32,134 nt of DNA, from assembly GCA_000992015.1 (NCBI GenBank), contig LBSQ01000001.1:19473-51606 (forward strand). Direction: 5' to 3'. Positions 17,061-25,146 of this stretch are shown here, one piece after another. Position 1 is the first letter of the stretch, and the number at the start of each line of letters is the position of its first letter. The notes below the pieces were generated by a model, which did not search any database, was not told the DNA's origin, and worked only from the letters and a program-made list of their open reading frames with translations. Origin of the DNA: Parcubacteria group bacterium GW2011_GWA2_37_10. GTDB lineage: Bacteria > Patescibacteriota > Minisyncoccia > Minisyncoccales > Staskawiczbacteraceae. The translations under genes were made by a program, and so were the position numbers.

Positions 17061-18934
17061 TTTTTATCTATAAATTGTCTGTGCCATAACTCAAAATTTA
17101 AAATCAGCCAAAATTGGGAATCAAGCGGTTGATTTTTATTTTGATAATTTTTGTAGAGTTTTTCCATATATTCAAAATTGAAGTAACCCCTTGATTTGGT
17201 TTTTTTATCAAAAATTATTTCAAATAAATAATTTTTCAATTTTCCCTTAAACCAAATGTTTGTTGGGACGGCGAGACCGTGCTTTATTTTTTTCAAAATT
17301 TTCTTTGGTAAAATGTCTTTCATCGCCTCCTTTAAAATATACTTAGTTTTAAAACCTTTTATTTTATATTTTGCCGGAATTGAATTGGCAAAATCAACCA
17401 AATGATGATTTAAAATAGGAGATCGTGTTTCTAAACCAAATGCCATACTTGCTTTATCAATCTTTTCTAAATAGCAATCGGGTAGCCAGATTTTCTGGTC
17501 TAAATACAAAATTTTATCAAGCAGGTTTTCCGGTTGATAACGGAAAAAATATTTTTTGTAAATTTTGAGAGGGTCTTCCTTAAAAGCGGGCAATTCCGGA
17601 TTAAAAAGGTTGCTAATCATATCCTTGGAAAAAAATGCCAGCCAATTTGTATACCTCGTCAAATCATCTTCAATCGGCATAGTTTGAATGAATTTTTTTG
17701 CACTTCGTAATCCCGGCAGTAGTTCAATGGATTTTTTGAATATGCTACTTTTGAAAAGCCGATTAAAAAGTAAAGTTTTAGAACGGTTGCTCTCGGCAAC
17801 AAAGCGGCGGTAGCCTCCAAAAATTTCGTCGCCGCCTTCGCCAGTCAAAACAACTGTTACATACTTCTTTGCAAATTGGCTAAGGTAAAAAACCGGAAAG
17901 GCGGCGGCATCTCCGAATGGTTCGTCATAGTGATAAACAATCTTGTTTAAGATATTTATTAAATCAGGTTCTTTTAAAAATAATTCGTGGTGTTCGGTTT
18001 TGAAATGATTTGCCACAATTTTGGCATCGGCAAGTTCATTAAATTCTTTGCCGGCAATATCAAAACCGACCGAAAAAGTCCTCAACGGAGAAACTCCATT
18101 TTTTGCCATCATCGCAACTACCGAGCTTGAATCAATTCCTCCGCTTAAAAAAGCGCCAAGAGGAACATTTGATACCAATTCATCCTTAACCCCTTCTTCA
18201 AAAAGTTCTCTTATTCTATTTTTATAATATTCTTCTCCTTTGTCTTCTTTGCGGCTGGGTAGCGCTGCGTCCCAATATTCGCAAATGCTAATTTCTCCAT
18301 TTTTTAAAAAAAGATAATGGCTGGGTAAAAGTTTTTTAATCCCCCGGTAAATAGTATCCGGAGCGATAGAGTGGCCAAAAGTAAAATAATTTATCATACC
18401 TTGGCCGTCTATAATCCTCGGAATACTCCTGTCCTCTAATATCGCTTTTATTTCGGAGCCGAAAACAAATTTTTCTTTATTTAAAAAATAATACAAAGGT
18501 TTCTCTCCCAAACGGTCTCTAGCCAAAAAAATACTCCTATTTTTTTCATTAAATATAGCGAAAGCAAACATTCCGTCAAATTTTTTGACGCACTCATGTC
18601 CCCATTCCTCAAAACTATGCAAAATAACTTCGGTGTCGGTTTTTGATTTAAATTGGTGGCCGATTTTCTCAAGGTCTCTCCTTATCTTTTGAAAGTTGTA
18701 AATTTCGCCGTTAAATACTACTCTCAGAGTTCCGTCTTCGTTTGCCATCGGCTGGCGGCCGGCAACCGAAATATCAATAACCGACAGCCTTCTGTGACCT
18801 AATCCTACGTTTTTGTTTATATAAACACCTCCATCGTCCGGGCCGCGATGGCTTAAGGCATCAACCATTTTTTTAAGCAAAAAAGAATCTACTGGATTTT
18901 CTTTTAGGTTATAAATTCCGGCAATTCCACACAT
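17057..18934 (-). CDS. asnB: Asparagine synthase (glutamine-hydrolysing)-like amidotransferase
   Basis: MCGIAGIYN (Cys2 nucleophile), LSHRGPDDGG, GHRRLSVID, PLGAFLSGGIDSSSVVAMM, LTGEGGDEIFGGYRR. Confidence 0.96.
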   Translation of the reverse strand: MCGIAGIYNLKENPVDSFLLKKMVDALSHRGPDDGGVYINKNVGLGHRRLSVIDISVAGRQPMANEDGTLRVVFNGEIYNFQKIRRDLEKIGHQFKSKTDTEVILHSFEEWGHECVKKFDGMFAFAIFNEKNRSIFLARDRLGEKPLYYFLNKEKFVFGSEIKAILEDRSIPRIIDGQGMINYFTFGHSIAPDTIYRGIKKLLPSHYLFLKNGEISICEYWDAALPSRKEDKGEEYYKNRIRELFEEGVKDELVSNVPLGAFLSGGIDSSSVVAMMAKNGVSPLRTFSVGFDIAGKEFNELADAKIVANHFKTEHHELFLKEPDLINILNKIVYHYDEPFGDAAAFPVFYLSQFAKKYVTVVLTGEGGDEIFGGYRRFVAESNRSKTLLFNRLFKSSIFKKSIELLPGLRSAKKFIQTMPIEDDLTRYTNWLAFFSKDMISNLFNPELPAFKEDPLKIYKKYFFRYQPENLLDKILYLDQKIWLPDCYLEKIDKASMAFGLETRSPILNHHLVDFANSIPAKYKIKGFKTKYILKEAMKDILPKKILKKIKHGLAVPTNIWFKGKLKNYLFEIIFDKKTKSRGYFNFEYMEKLYKNYQNKNQPLDSQFWLILNFELWHRQFIDKK

Positions 18935-18937
18935 ATG

Positions 18938-19777
18938 TTAATTTCTTTTTGAAAATTTTTTAGGATCGTTTATTGACTGACCCTCCAACAATTGGTTGTT
19001 AATTTCTTCGGCTGTTTTGTGAAGTTTTAGGTCAATGCCGATACTGTCGGCAAATTTAATTAAGGATTTGATATCTTTTGGCAGGCATTTACCGCCATAG
19101 CCCCGATAGCCCTTGTGAAAAACCTCAAGGTGGGTTCTTCCTATTCTTTTATCAGCCGCTGCTGATTCTGTAACCATATCATAATTAATATTCAATTTTT
19201 GGCACAAATCATACATCTGGTTGGCGAAAATTACCTTAATTGAAAACCAAGTATTGCCAAAATACTTAACCATTTCAGCTTCAGTGGAAGGCATTATTTT
19301 TTCAAATGGCGCCAAGGGCAAAATTTGCATAATATCTCCTGCCACATTATAACTTTCTTTTGTATGCCCTATTATTTGCCTGTCTGGATATTCCATATCT
19401 TGGTCTGCCGTTGTTTCAGTTAAAAATTCAGGGTTGAATAAAAACTTATGTTTTGAATATTTTTGCTGAAGAGCTTTGGTGGTTCCCGGAATAACGGTTG
19501 ATTTTATCACTATTATTTTTTCTCCAGAAATATTATCGCAAGCGTCTTCAATAAAAGACAAATCAAATCCTTTTTCTGCGTCAAAAGGAGTGGGAACGCA
19601 AATAAATATAACATCTGCATTGTTTATTTCTCCAACAGAGCCCTCATTTTTTCCCTTGTCGTAAAATAAAACCGTAAATTCCCTCTTATCAAAATATCTC
19701 TTTACCGCTCCCCCCACCATTCCCAATCCCATAATTCCTATTTTAAATTTTTTATTATTTTCCATAGTTTTCTTCAA
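18938..19777 (-). CDS. Short UDP-glucose/GDP-mannose dehydrogenase family protein
   Basis: KIGIMGLGMVGGAVKRYF; VIFICVPTPFD; VIKSTVIPGTTKAL; FNPEFLTETTADQD; GYRGYGGKCLPKDIKSLI. Confidence 0.92.
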   Translation of the reverse strand: MKKTMENNKKFKIGIMGLGMVGGAVKRYFDKREFTVLFYDKGKNEGSVGEINNADVIFICVPTPFDAEKGFDLSFIEDACDNISGEKIIVIKSTVIPGTTKALQQKYSKHKFLFNPEFLTETTADQDMEYPDRQIIGHTKESYNVAGDIMQILPLAPFEKIMPSTEAEMVKYFGNTWFSIKVIFANQMYDLCQKLNINYDMVTESAAADKRIGRTHLEVFHKGYRGYGGKCLPKDIKSLIKFADSIGIDLKLHKTAEEINNQLLEGQSINDPKKFSKRN

Positions 19778-20669
19778 ACCATTTTTTAGTAATATTTACC
19801 CCGTCTTTAAAATCGACATTGGGCTTCCACGAAAGAAGATTTTGGGCCAACGTGGTGTCTGCCTGGGTGTGGCGGGGATCTCCGATTCGGGCTTCAAAAT
19901 ACTGAACTTCTCCTCCCAGCAATCCAGCCAGATAATTTATGGAATAAGAATTTTCCTGGCCGATGTTTATCACCTCTCCTCCTTTTATTTTAGAACTCTC
20001 TGACGCCTTAATATTGGCGTCAACCACATCTTCAACAAAACAAAATCCTCTAGTTTGCTCTCCGTCGCCGTATATAGTAAAAGGTTTATTTTGTGACTTC
20101 AGTTTTAAAAATTTGCCGAGAACTAGGCTGTAATCAGAATTAAAATCAATCCTTGGGCCGTAAACATTAAAATATCTTAAACAGACAATTTGAATTTTAA
20201 AAAGGCTGACAAACATTTTCGCGTATTGCTCGCCTATTAATTTCTGCAGGCCGTATGGGCTCAAAGGATTCGGGGACATATTTTCCACAAGAGGCAATTT
20301 TTCTTGCGCACCGTATATAGAAGAAGACGATGCAAAAACAACTCTTTTCACCTTGCTATCAACTGCTGCCTTAAAAACATTCACCGTGCCCAAAACATTC
20401 ACCTTTGATGTATTCACCGGATCTTCTATGGACAGAGGAACCCTTGGGATAGCGGCTAAATGAAAAACATAATCTACTCCATTAAAAATTGGGCTGATTT
20501 TTTCAAAATCGCAAACATCTTCCTTAAAAAAATTTGCCTTGGGATTTAAATTTTTAAGATTGCCTGTTGAAAGATTATCAATCACAACAACATCGTGTCC
20601 CAGCTCTATTAATTTATCAACAAGATGACTACCTATAAAACCCGCTCCCCCGGTGACTAAATATTTCAT
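19755..20669 (-). CDS. NAD-dependent epimerase (UDP-glucose/GlcNAc 4-epimerase-like)
   Basis: MKYLVTGGAGFIGSHLVDKLIELGHDVVVIDNLSTG...VFASSSSIYGAQEKLPLVE...SPYGLQKLIGE...YFNVYGPR. Confidence 0.95.
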   Translation of the reverse strand: MKYLVTGGAGFIGSHLVDKLIELGHDVVVIDNLSTGNLKNLNPKANFFKEDVCDFEKISPIFNGVDYVFHLAAIPRVPLSIEDPVNTSKVNVLGTVNVFKAAVDSKVKRVVFASSSSIYGAQEKLPLVENMSPNPLSPYGLQKLIGEQYAKMFVSLFKIQIVCLRYFNVYGPRIDFNSDYSLVLGKFLKLKSQNKPFTIYGDGEQTRGFCFVEDVVDANIKASESSKIKGGEVINIGQENSYSINYLAGLLGGEVQYFEARIGDPRHTQADTTLAQNLLSWKPNVDFKDGVNITKKWFEENYGK

Positions 20670-22225
20670 GTTGTTAAAAAATCTAATTTTTTAGAAAAAA
20701 ACTTAACTATCTTGTTGTTTGAGGCCCAATTAATTCCAAGCGGCGCTAAACAGAAAAGAGATATAAAGGCTGGAATCCTAATTCTGGTTGTTATGCCAAA
20801 ATTGGCTATAAAAACAGAAAGTACGCTCAATAATAATATACTGAAAAAAAGCAGGGTAAAAGCATGCGACCTAATAGGTTTTTTTATTCCTTTTATTATA
20901 AAAAATATAGAAAAATACAAAAGAATGGTTTCGGGTAAAATTAGAAAATGCCTCAAATACCTCATTTGCCAAGGAAAAGGACCTAATGAAGCATAAATAA
21001 AAGATGTTAAAGAATTTTTTAAAAAGGTAAAGGGATTTTCAAATCCCGTCTTTACTATTACATTAGATCCTCTACCTCTTTTTGTAATAGGATTATCAGT
21101 AAAGCCAGAAGGTTTGGGTTCAGTGGCCACAGAGGGTTCAGTGGCCACAGAGGGTTCAGTGGCCACAGAGGGTTCAGTGGCCACAGAGGGTTCAGCGGCC
21201 ACAGAGGGTTCAGCGGCCACAGAGGGTTCGACAATCACAGGGGGCTCAGTAGTTGGCGGAACTTCAGGATTAGCAACAGCAAGAAATTCTCTATAATAAG
21301 TAATCATTTTTTGATTAATAAAGGCCTTCATAAAATTAATTCCAAAATATCCTGACCCGTTAGATGTTCCTCCTGAAATATTAGGCAAAAAACCCAGAAG
21401 AATAATAATTATAATCCCATAGATTAATCTTTTTTTTATTTTTAAATTTGAAAATAAAAACCAACAAACAATAAAAGTTAAAAGGGCAGTAGTGGCGATA
21501 TAAAGACGAAAATGGAATAAAACGCCCAAAGCAATATAAAAAATTAGAAATTTGAGCCAAGAAAACGCTTTAAGTAATTTTAAAATTGCTAACAACGCAA
21601 TTGAACATAATAAGACGACCAAAGCGTCTTTCAACAATAAACTTCCGAAAAAAAGTAAACTGGGATAAATGCTTACAATTAATCCCGCAAGAAAAGCTTC
21701 TTTTTTTGAACCGCCAATCTCCATAACTGTTAGATAAACAAAAATAACTAAAAGGGCAACTAACCAAGCATTAAACATTTGACCAATAAACGCTTGCGGC
21801 AATGTCAAAGTATAAATATAACCAAGAATAACTGGATAATTATGACCAACGTCCAATCCCTGTAAGGAAAAATTTCCCTGACGAATCCTTTCTGATATCT
21901 GTCGAGCTACAACGTCATACTCTGAATAATCTCCAGCGCCCCCGCTAAACGGCTGAAATCCAGTGTAATGAACAAAGAATACCGTTCCAATGTGGATTAA
22001 AAAAGCAATTAAAAAAAGTATATATACTGTTTTTGTTTTAAAACCTATTTTTTTAAGTATTAAAAAGGTGGTTGCTGTTAAAAAAACAATAAAGACGACC
22101 CCTACGGCCAGCGTTTTGTCAAACAAAGAAACTGCCGCCAAAAATAAACAGCTCGAAATGATTGTTGTTATTAAATGAGGAGAAGAAAAACTTTCTTTCA
22201 ATATAGATATAATTTTTCTGAACAT
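20666..22225 (-). CDS. Multi-pass membrane glycosyltransferase-like protein (GT39/PMT-type topology) with EPSVAT repeat loop
   Basis: Many hydrophobic helices; loop YPVILGYIYTL...AGLIVSIYPSLLFFGSLLLKDALV typical of GT39-like membrane proteins; hexapeptide repeat region. Confidence 0.75.
   Translation of the reverse strand: MFRKIISILKESFSSPHLITTIISSCLFLAAVSLFDKTLAVGVVFIVFLTATTFLILKKIGFKTKTVYILFLIAFLIHIGTVFFVHYTGFQPFSGGAGDYSEYDVVARQISERIRQGNFSLQGLDVGHNYPVILGYIYTLTLPQAFIGQMFNAWLVALLVIFVYLTVMEIGGSKKEAFLAGLIVSIYPSLLFFGSLLLKDALVVLLCSIALLAILKLLKAFSWLKFLIFYIALGVLFHFRLYIATTALLTFIVCWFLFSNLKIKKRLIYGIIIIILLGFLPNISGGTSNGSGYFGINFMKAFINQKMITYYREFLAVANPEVPPTTEPPVIVEPSVAAEPSVAAEPSVATEPSVATEPSVATEPSVATEPKPSGFTDNPITKRGRGSNVIVKTGFENPFTFLKNSLTSFIYASLGPFPWQMRYLRHFLILPETILLYFSIFFIIKGIKKPIRSHAFTLLFFSILLLSVLSVFIANFGITTRIRIPAFISLFCLAPLGINWASNNKIVKFFSKKLDFLTT
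21117..21260. repeat. 18-bp tandem repeat (about 6 near-perfect units plus 2 degenerate ones) encoding EPSVAT/EPSVAA
   Basis: GGTTCAGTGGCCACAGAG x4 (21117-21188), GGTTCAGCGGCCACAGAG x2 (21189-21224), then GGTTCGACAATCACAGGG and GGCTCAGTAGTTGGCGGA. Confidence 0.95.
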
Positions 22226-22248
22226 AAATTTTTATGTATTTTTAATTT

Positions 22249-23157
22249 TTATATCTGACTCTTAAAATAATCTTTAATTCCTTTTTTTATATCATATTCT
22301 GGAGAATATCTCAAAAATTCTCTTGTTTCTGTTAAATCTGCCTCTGTGTTTTCTTGATAGTGCTCATATGGGTTATCAATGTATTCTGGCTCAAGATTTA
22401 CGCCAAACGTTTTGTTAAGATTCTTTATTATTTCATTGAATGTTGTTGCCTTGCCTGCGCCAATATTAAAAACACCGCTTTTTTCGCAATCCATAGCCAA
22501 TAAATTTGCTTTAACAACATCTTTTACATAAACTTGGTCTCTTTTCTGCTCCCCGTATTTGAATATTCTCGGCCTCTTGCCTTCTTTCATCTGTAAGTAT
22601 AACTGCCAAATCATACTTGCCATTTTGCCTTTGTATTTTTCGCCTGGGCCATAAACATTAAAATAACGGAGCCCGACAATGTGAAGATTGTTAAAATTTT
22701 CACGGGCGATGTTGTCTGCCTTTAATTTAGAAAGCCCGTATACGTTGGCAGGAACTTCATTTTTGCCTACCAACATTGGAGGCGAAGAGTGGCCGTAAAC
22801 TGCTGCCGAGGAAGCATAAATCAGTTTGGCTCCGCATTTTATGGAAAAATCAAGAACATTTTTAAATCCATCTACGTTGTTGAGCATCATTTTTTTTTCG
22901 TCAAAAACCGTGGTATCTGTAATAGCGGCTTGGTGAAAGATAACATCCAGTTTATAAAAATGTTTGTTAAGATCTATTTCGGCAATGTTTCCGGAAATAA
23001 TTTCTCCTTTAAATCCGACTAAATTATCTGAATTCCCCGAAGAAAAATTATCAATAATATAATATTTGTTGTCGGGATATTTTTCCTGCAATGTTTTAGT
23101 TAGGTTTGATCCAATAAATCCAGCTCCCCCTGTAATTAAAATTTTTTTATTTTCCAT
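22249..23157 (-). CDS. hldD: ADP-L-glycero-D-manno-heptose 6-epimerase
   Basis: ILITGGAGFIGSNL; FHQAAITDTTVFDE; RYFNVYGPGEKYKGKMASMIWQL; FKYGEQKRDQVYVKDVVKANL; YEHYQENTEADLT are HldD/RfaD motifs. Confidence 0.9.
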   Translation of the reverse strand: MENKKILITGGAGFIGSNLTKTLQEKYPDNKYYIIDNFSSGNSDNLVGFKGEIISGNIAEIDLNKHFYKLDVIFHQAAITDTTVFDEKKMMLNNVDGFKNVLDFSIKCGAKLIYASSAAVYGHSSPPMLVGKNEVPANVYGLSKLKADNIARENFNNLHIVGLRYFNVYGPGEKYKGKMASMIWQLYLQMKEGKRPRIFKYGEQKRDQVYVKDVVKANLLAMDCEKSGVFNIGAGKATTFNEIIKNLNKTFGVNLEPEYIDNPYEHYQENTEADLTETREFLRYSPEYDIKKGIKDYFKSQI

Positions 23158-24214
23158 TGTTTAAAATAATATTTACGGCATCTAAAATATTTTTGACATG
23201 ATAATTCGGTTCTAATTTCAGATCAACAGGCATTTTTTTACCGATCTTTATGGTTTTTATGTTTGCCTCTCTGCCAGCAATAATATCTCTGAAATCGTCC
23301 CCCACTATCCAACTTTTGCTTAAATTCAAACCAAAGTCCTCGCCAGCCTTTAAAAGCATGCCTGGCTTTGGCTTTCTGCAAGGACAATTGTCATTTGGCC
23401 CGTGCGGACAGTAATAAATTTTATCAATTCTCACCTCGTTTTTTCTGAGTTCTTTTAGCATCCAATCGTGCAATTTTTTTAAATCTTTTTCATTATAATA
23501 TCCTCTGGCTATTCCAGACTGATTAGTTGCAATAATGATTTTGTGATCAGTTTTTGATAATTTTTTCAAAGCGGAAATCGCGCCGAGAACAAATTTAAAA
23601 TCATCTATTTTGTGAATATATTCGGGTTCGTTTATATTTATAGTCCCGTCGCGGTCTAAAAAAACCGCTTTCACTTCGGGTTTAAAATGAATATTATTAG
23701 TTTTTTGTCCCGCTTGGCGGGATTCCGCTACGCGGGACATCAACCCGCTGGTTGAAAAACCCTGTTGCCATTTTAGAATATGAATTTTTCCCCCATTTTC
23801 TTCAACAACACCCCTTTCAACGCAATTTTTACCCCAGTCAGAACCGTTACAATGAATATCCGGCTTTATTTTTTTTAAAATTTCTTTTGGATTGATTTCA
23901 TCAAAATGGACAACATAATCAACATGTCCAATAGCAGACAGAACTTCCGCCCGCTCTTTTTCCGAATTTACGGGATGATTGGGCCCTTTATATTTTTGAA
24001 CAGAGTTATCGCTGTTTAAAAGAATGGCTAAAATATCCCCCTGCGCTTTTGCCTCTTCCAAAGATTTAATGTGTCCCAAATGCAGAATGTCAAAACTGCC
24101 GTTATAAGTAACGACTTTTTTCCCCTGCTCTTTAAGGTTTTTTACGATCTCAACAATTTCTCCTTGTCTTTTAATCTTCGGATTCATTTTTTTTTTATTA
24201 GACAAATATAACAT
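23147..24214 (-). CDS. Fusion: heptose-1-phosphate nucleotidyltransferase domain (HldE C-terminal-like) + heptose 1,7-bisphosphate phosphatase (GmhB-like HAD); likely true start ATG at 24187
   Basis: VVTYNGSFDILHLGHIKSLEEAKAQGD...CNGSDWGKNCV (cytidylyltransferase) then AVFLDRDGTININ...IIIATNQSGIARGYY...CPHGPNDNCPCRKPKPGML...WIVGDDFRDI (GmhB). Confidence 0.93.
   Translation of the reverse strand: MLYLSNKKKMNPKIKRQGEIVEIVKNLKEQGKKVVTYNGSFDILHLGHIKSLEEAKAQGDILAILLNSDNSVQKYKGPNHPVNSEKERAEVLSAIGHVDYVVHFDEINPKEILKKIKPDIHCNGSDWGKNCVERGVVEENGGKIHILKWQQGFSTSGLMSRVAESRQAGQKTNNIHFKPEVKAVFLDRDGTININEPEYIHKIDDFKFVLGAISALKKLSKTDHKIIIATNQSGIARGYYNEKDLKKLHDWMLKELRKNEVRIDKIYYCPHGPNDNCPCRKPKPGMLLKAGEDFGLNLSKSWIVGDDFRDIIAGREANIKTIKIGKKMPVDLKLEPNYHVKNILDAVNIILNNGK
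23707..23738. repeat. Palindromic mini-repeat GTCCCGC...GCGGGAC at the linker of the heptose fusion protein
   Basis: GTCCCGCTTGGCGGGATTCCGCTACGCGGGAC: outer 7-bp arms plus inner CCCGC/GCGGG; encodes SRVAESRQAG. Confidence 0.8.
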
Positions 24215-24235
24215 AATTGTAAATATTTTTAAATA

Positions 24236-24264
24236 TTGACATTATCATGAATAAATGATAGCAT
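24236..24264 (+). promoter_or_regulatory. Sigma70-type promoter for the plus-strand gene, with an inverted repeat in the spacer
   Basis: TTGACA (24236-24241), 17-nt spacer, TAGCAT (24259-24264); TATCAT-GAATAA-ATGATA inverted repeat inside/overlapping the spacer. Confidence 0.65.
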
Positions 24265-24356
24265 GAGTGCATCTTGAACATTGACAAAATAGTTGTTTTT
24301 CGCAGGCGTCTGCGAACAGCTACTATTGGATTTGTTCGGTTTTGGGAGAGGGTGTT

Positions 24357-25070
24357 ATGAACGAACGTAAAAAAATAGTTCTCGCGAAACATCTGATTGG
24401 CAAGGGCGGTTGGGTAAGCCTCTATGGTTTCAACACCGAGGGCGGCCGTCGAGAAATATTGGCGCGAAATAACGGCCACTTTAAAGCGGCCAAGTGCCTG
24501 GTTCTGTACGTTGACAAAAATGTGTGGGAAAAATTGCGTGCTGAGAACAGCAGTGGTCTTCCGACCTTTTTGCGCCGTCTCAAGGCGATTGGATTATCCA
24601 ATTTTCAGGTTTTCCTTTTGGCGGTAGACAGGCCCCTCACGTATTCGGATTCACTGGATCTTGCCGGGCTGACTGCAAACCACCAACTGGAATTATCCGG
24701 AGGCGTAGCTGACGCAGTTGATAAGGACGCTATCGCCACCGGTGTACGGGAAACCTACGAGGAATATGGCTGCACGGCCGCAGATGTCGCGATGACAGCT
24801 CCTTTGGTAGCCGAAGGAGCTCACGTGGCATATGATGCCGGTGGCCAGGTAGAGATCTACTCAATTTCCGTTGCCGTTGTCACACAAAAACCAAGTCCTC
24901 CACGACGCGAAGGCACCATACCGGACAAATGCGTTTTAGTGCCCCTTTTGGAAGCTGAAGAGTTCCTGATGGAACAGGGCAGGCAGGGCATCCTTCTAGA
25001 AGGGCTTGCCTTGACTGCGCTATCTCATCTCGGCCTTGCATTGCATGGCGGATGGAATAGCTTGAGATAA
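24357..25070 (+). CDS. Nudix-like hydrolase with degenerate Nudix box; the only well-supported plus-strand gene in the window (track ORF starts at TTG 24342)
   Basis: ELSGGVADAVDKDAIATGVRETYEEYGC resembles the Nudix box GX5EX7REUXEEXGU with deviations; GGGAGAGGG Shine-Dalgarno-like sequence before ATG 24357. Confidence 0.55.
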   Translation: MNERKKIVLAKHLIGKGGWVSLYGFNTEGGRREILARNNGHFKAAKCLVLYVDKNVWEKLRAENSSGLPTFLRRLKAIGLSNFQVFLLAVDRPLTYSDSLDLAGLTANHQLELSGGVADAVDKDAIATGVRETYEEYGCTAADVAMTAPLVAEGAHVAYDAGGQVEIYSISVAVVTQKPSPPRREGTIPDKCVLVPLLEAEEFLMEQGRQGILLEGLALTALSHLGLALHGGWNSLR

Positions 25071-25103
25071 TGGAATATCCTTCTTGGCGCTAAACTTCAC
25101 AAC

Positions 25104-25137
25104 GCCCGTCGGTTGACAAACTGACGGGCTTTTTTTA
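25104..25137 (+). terminator. Rho-independent terminator for the Nudix-like gene
   Basis: GCCCGTCGGTT-GACA-AACTGACGGGC followed by TTTTTTT. Confidence 0.85.
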
Positions 25138-25146
25138 TTGATAATT

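Noticed and set aside
21117-21260. Possible CRISPR array
   Set aside because: Units are contiguous 18-bp tandem repeats with no spacers and are in frame in a long ORF.
24198-24479. 93-aa minus-strand ORF overlapping the promoter region of the Nudix-like gene
   Set aside because: Overlaps two better supported genes and the intergenic regulatory region; no motif recognised.
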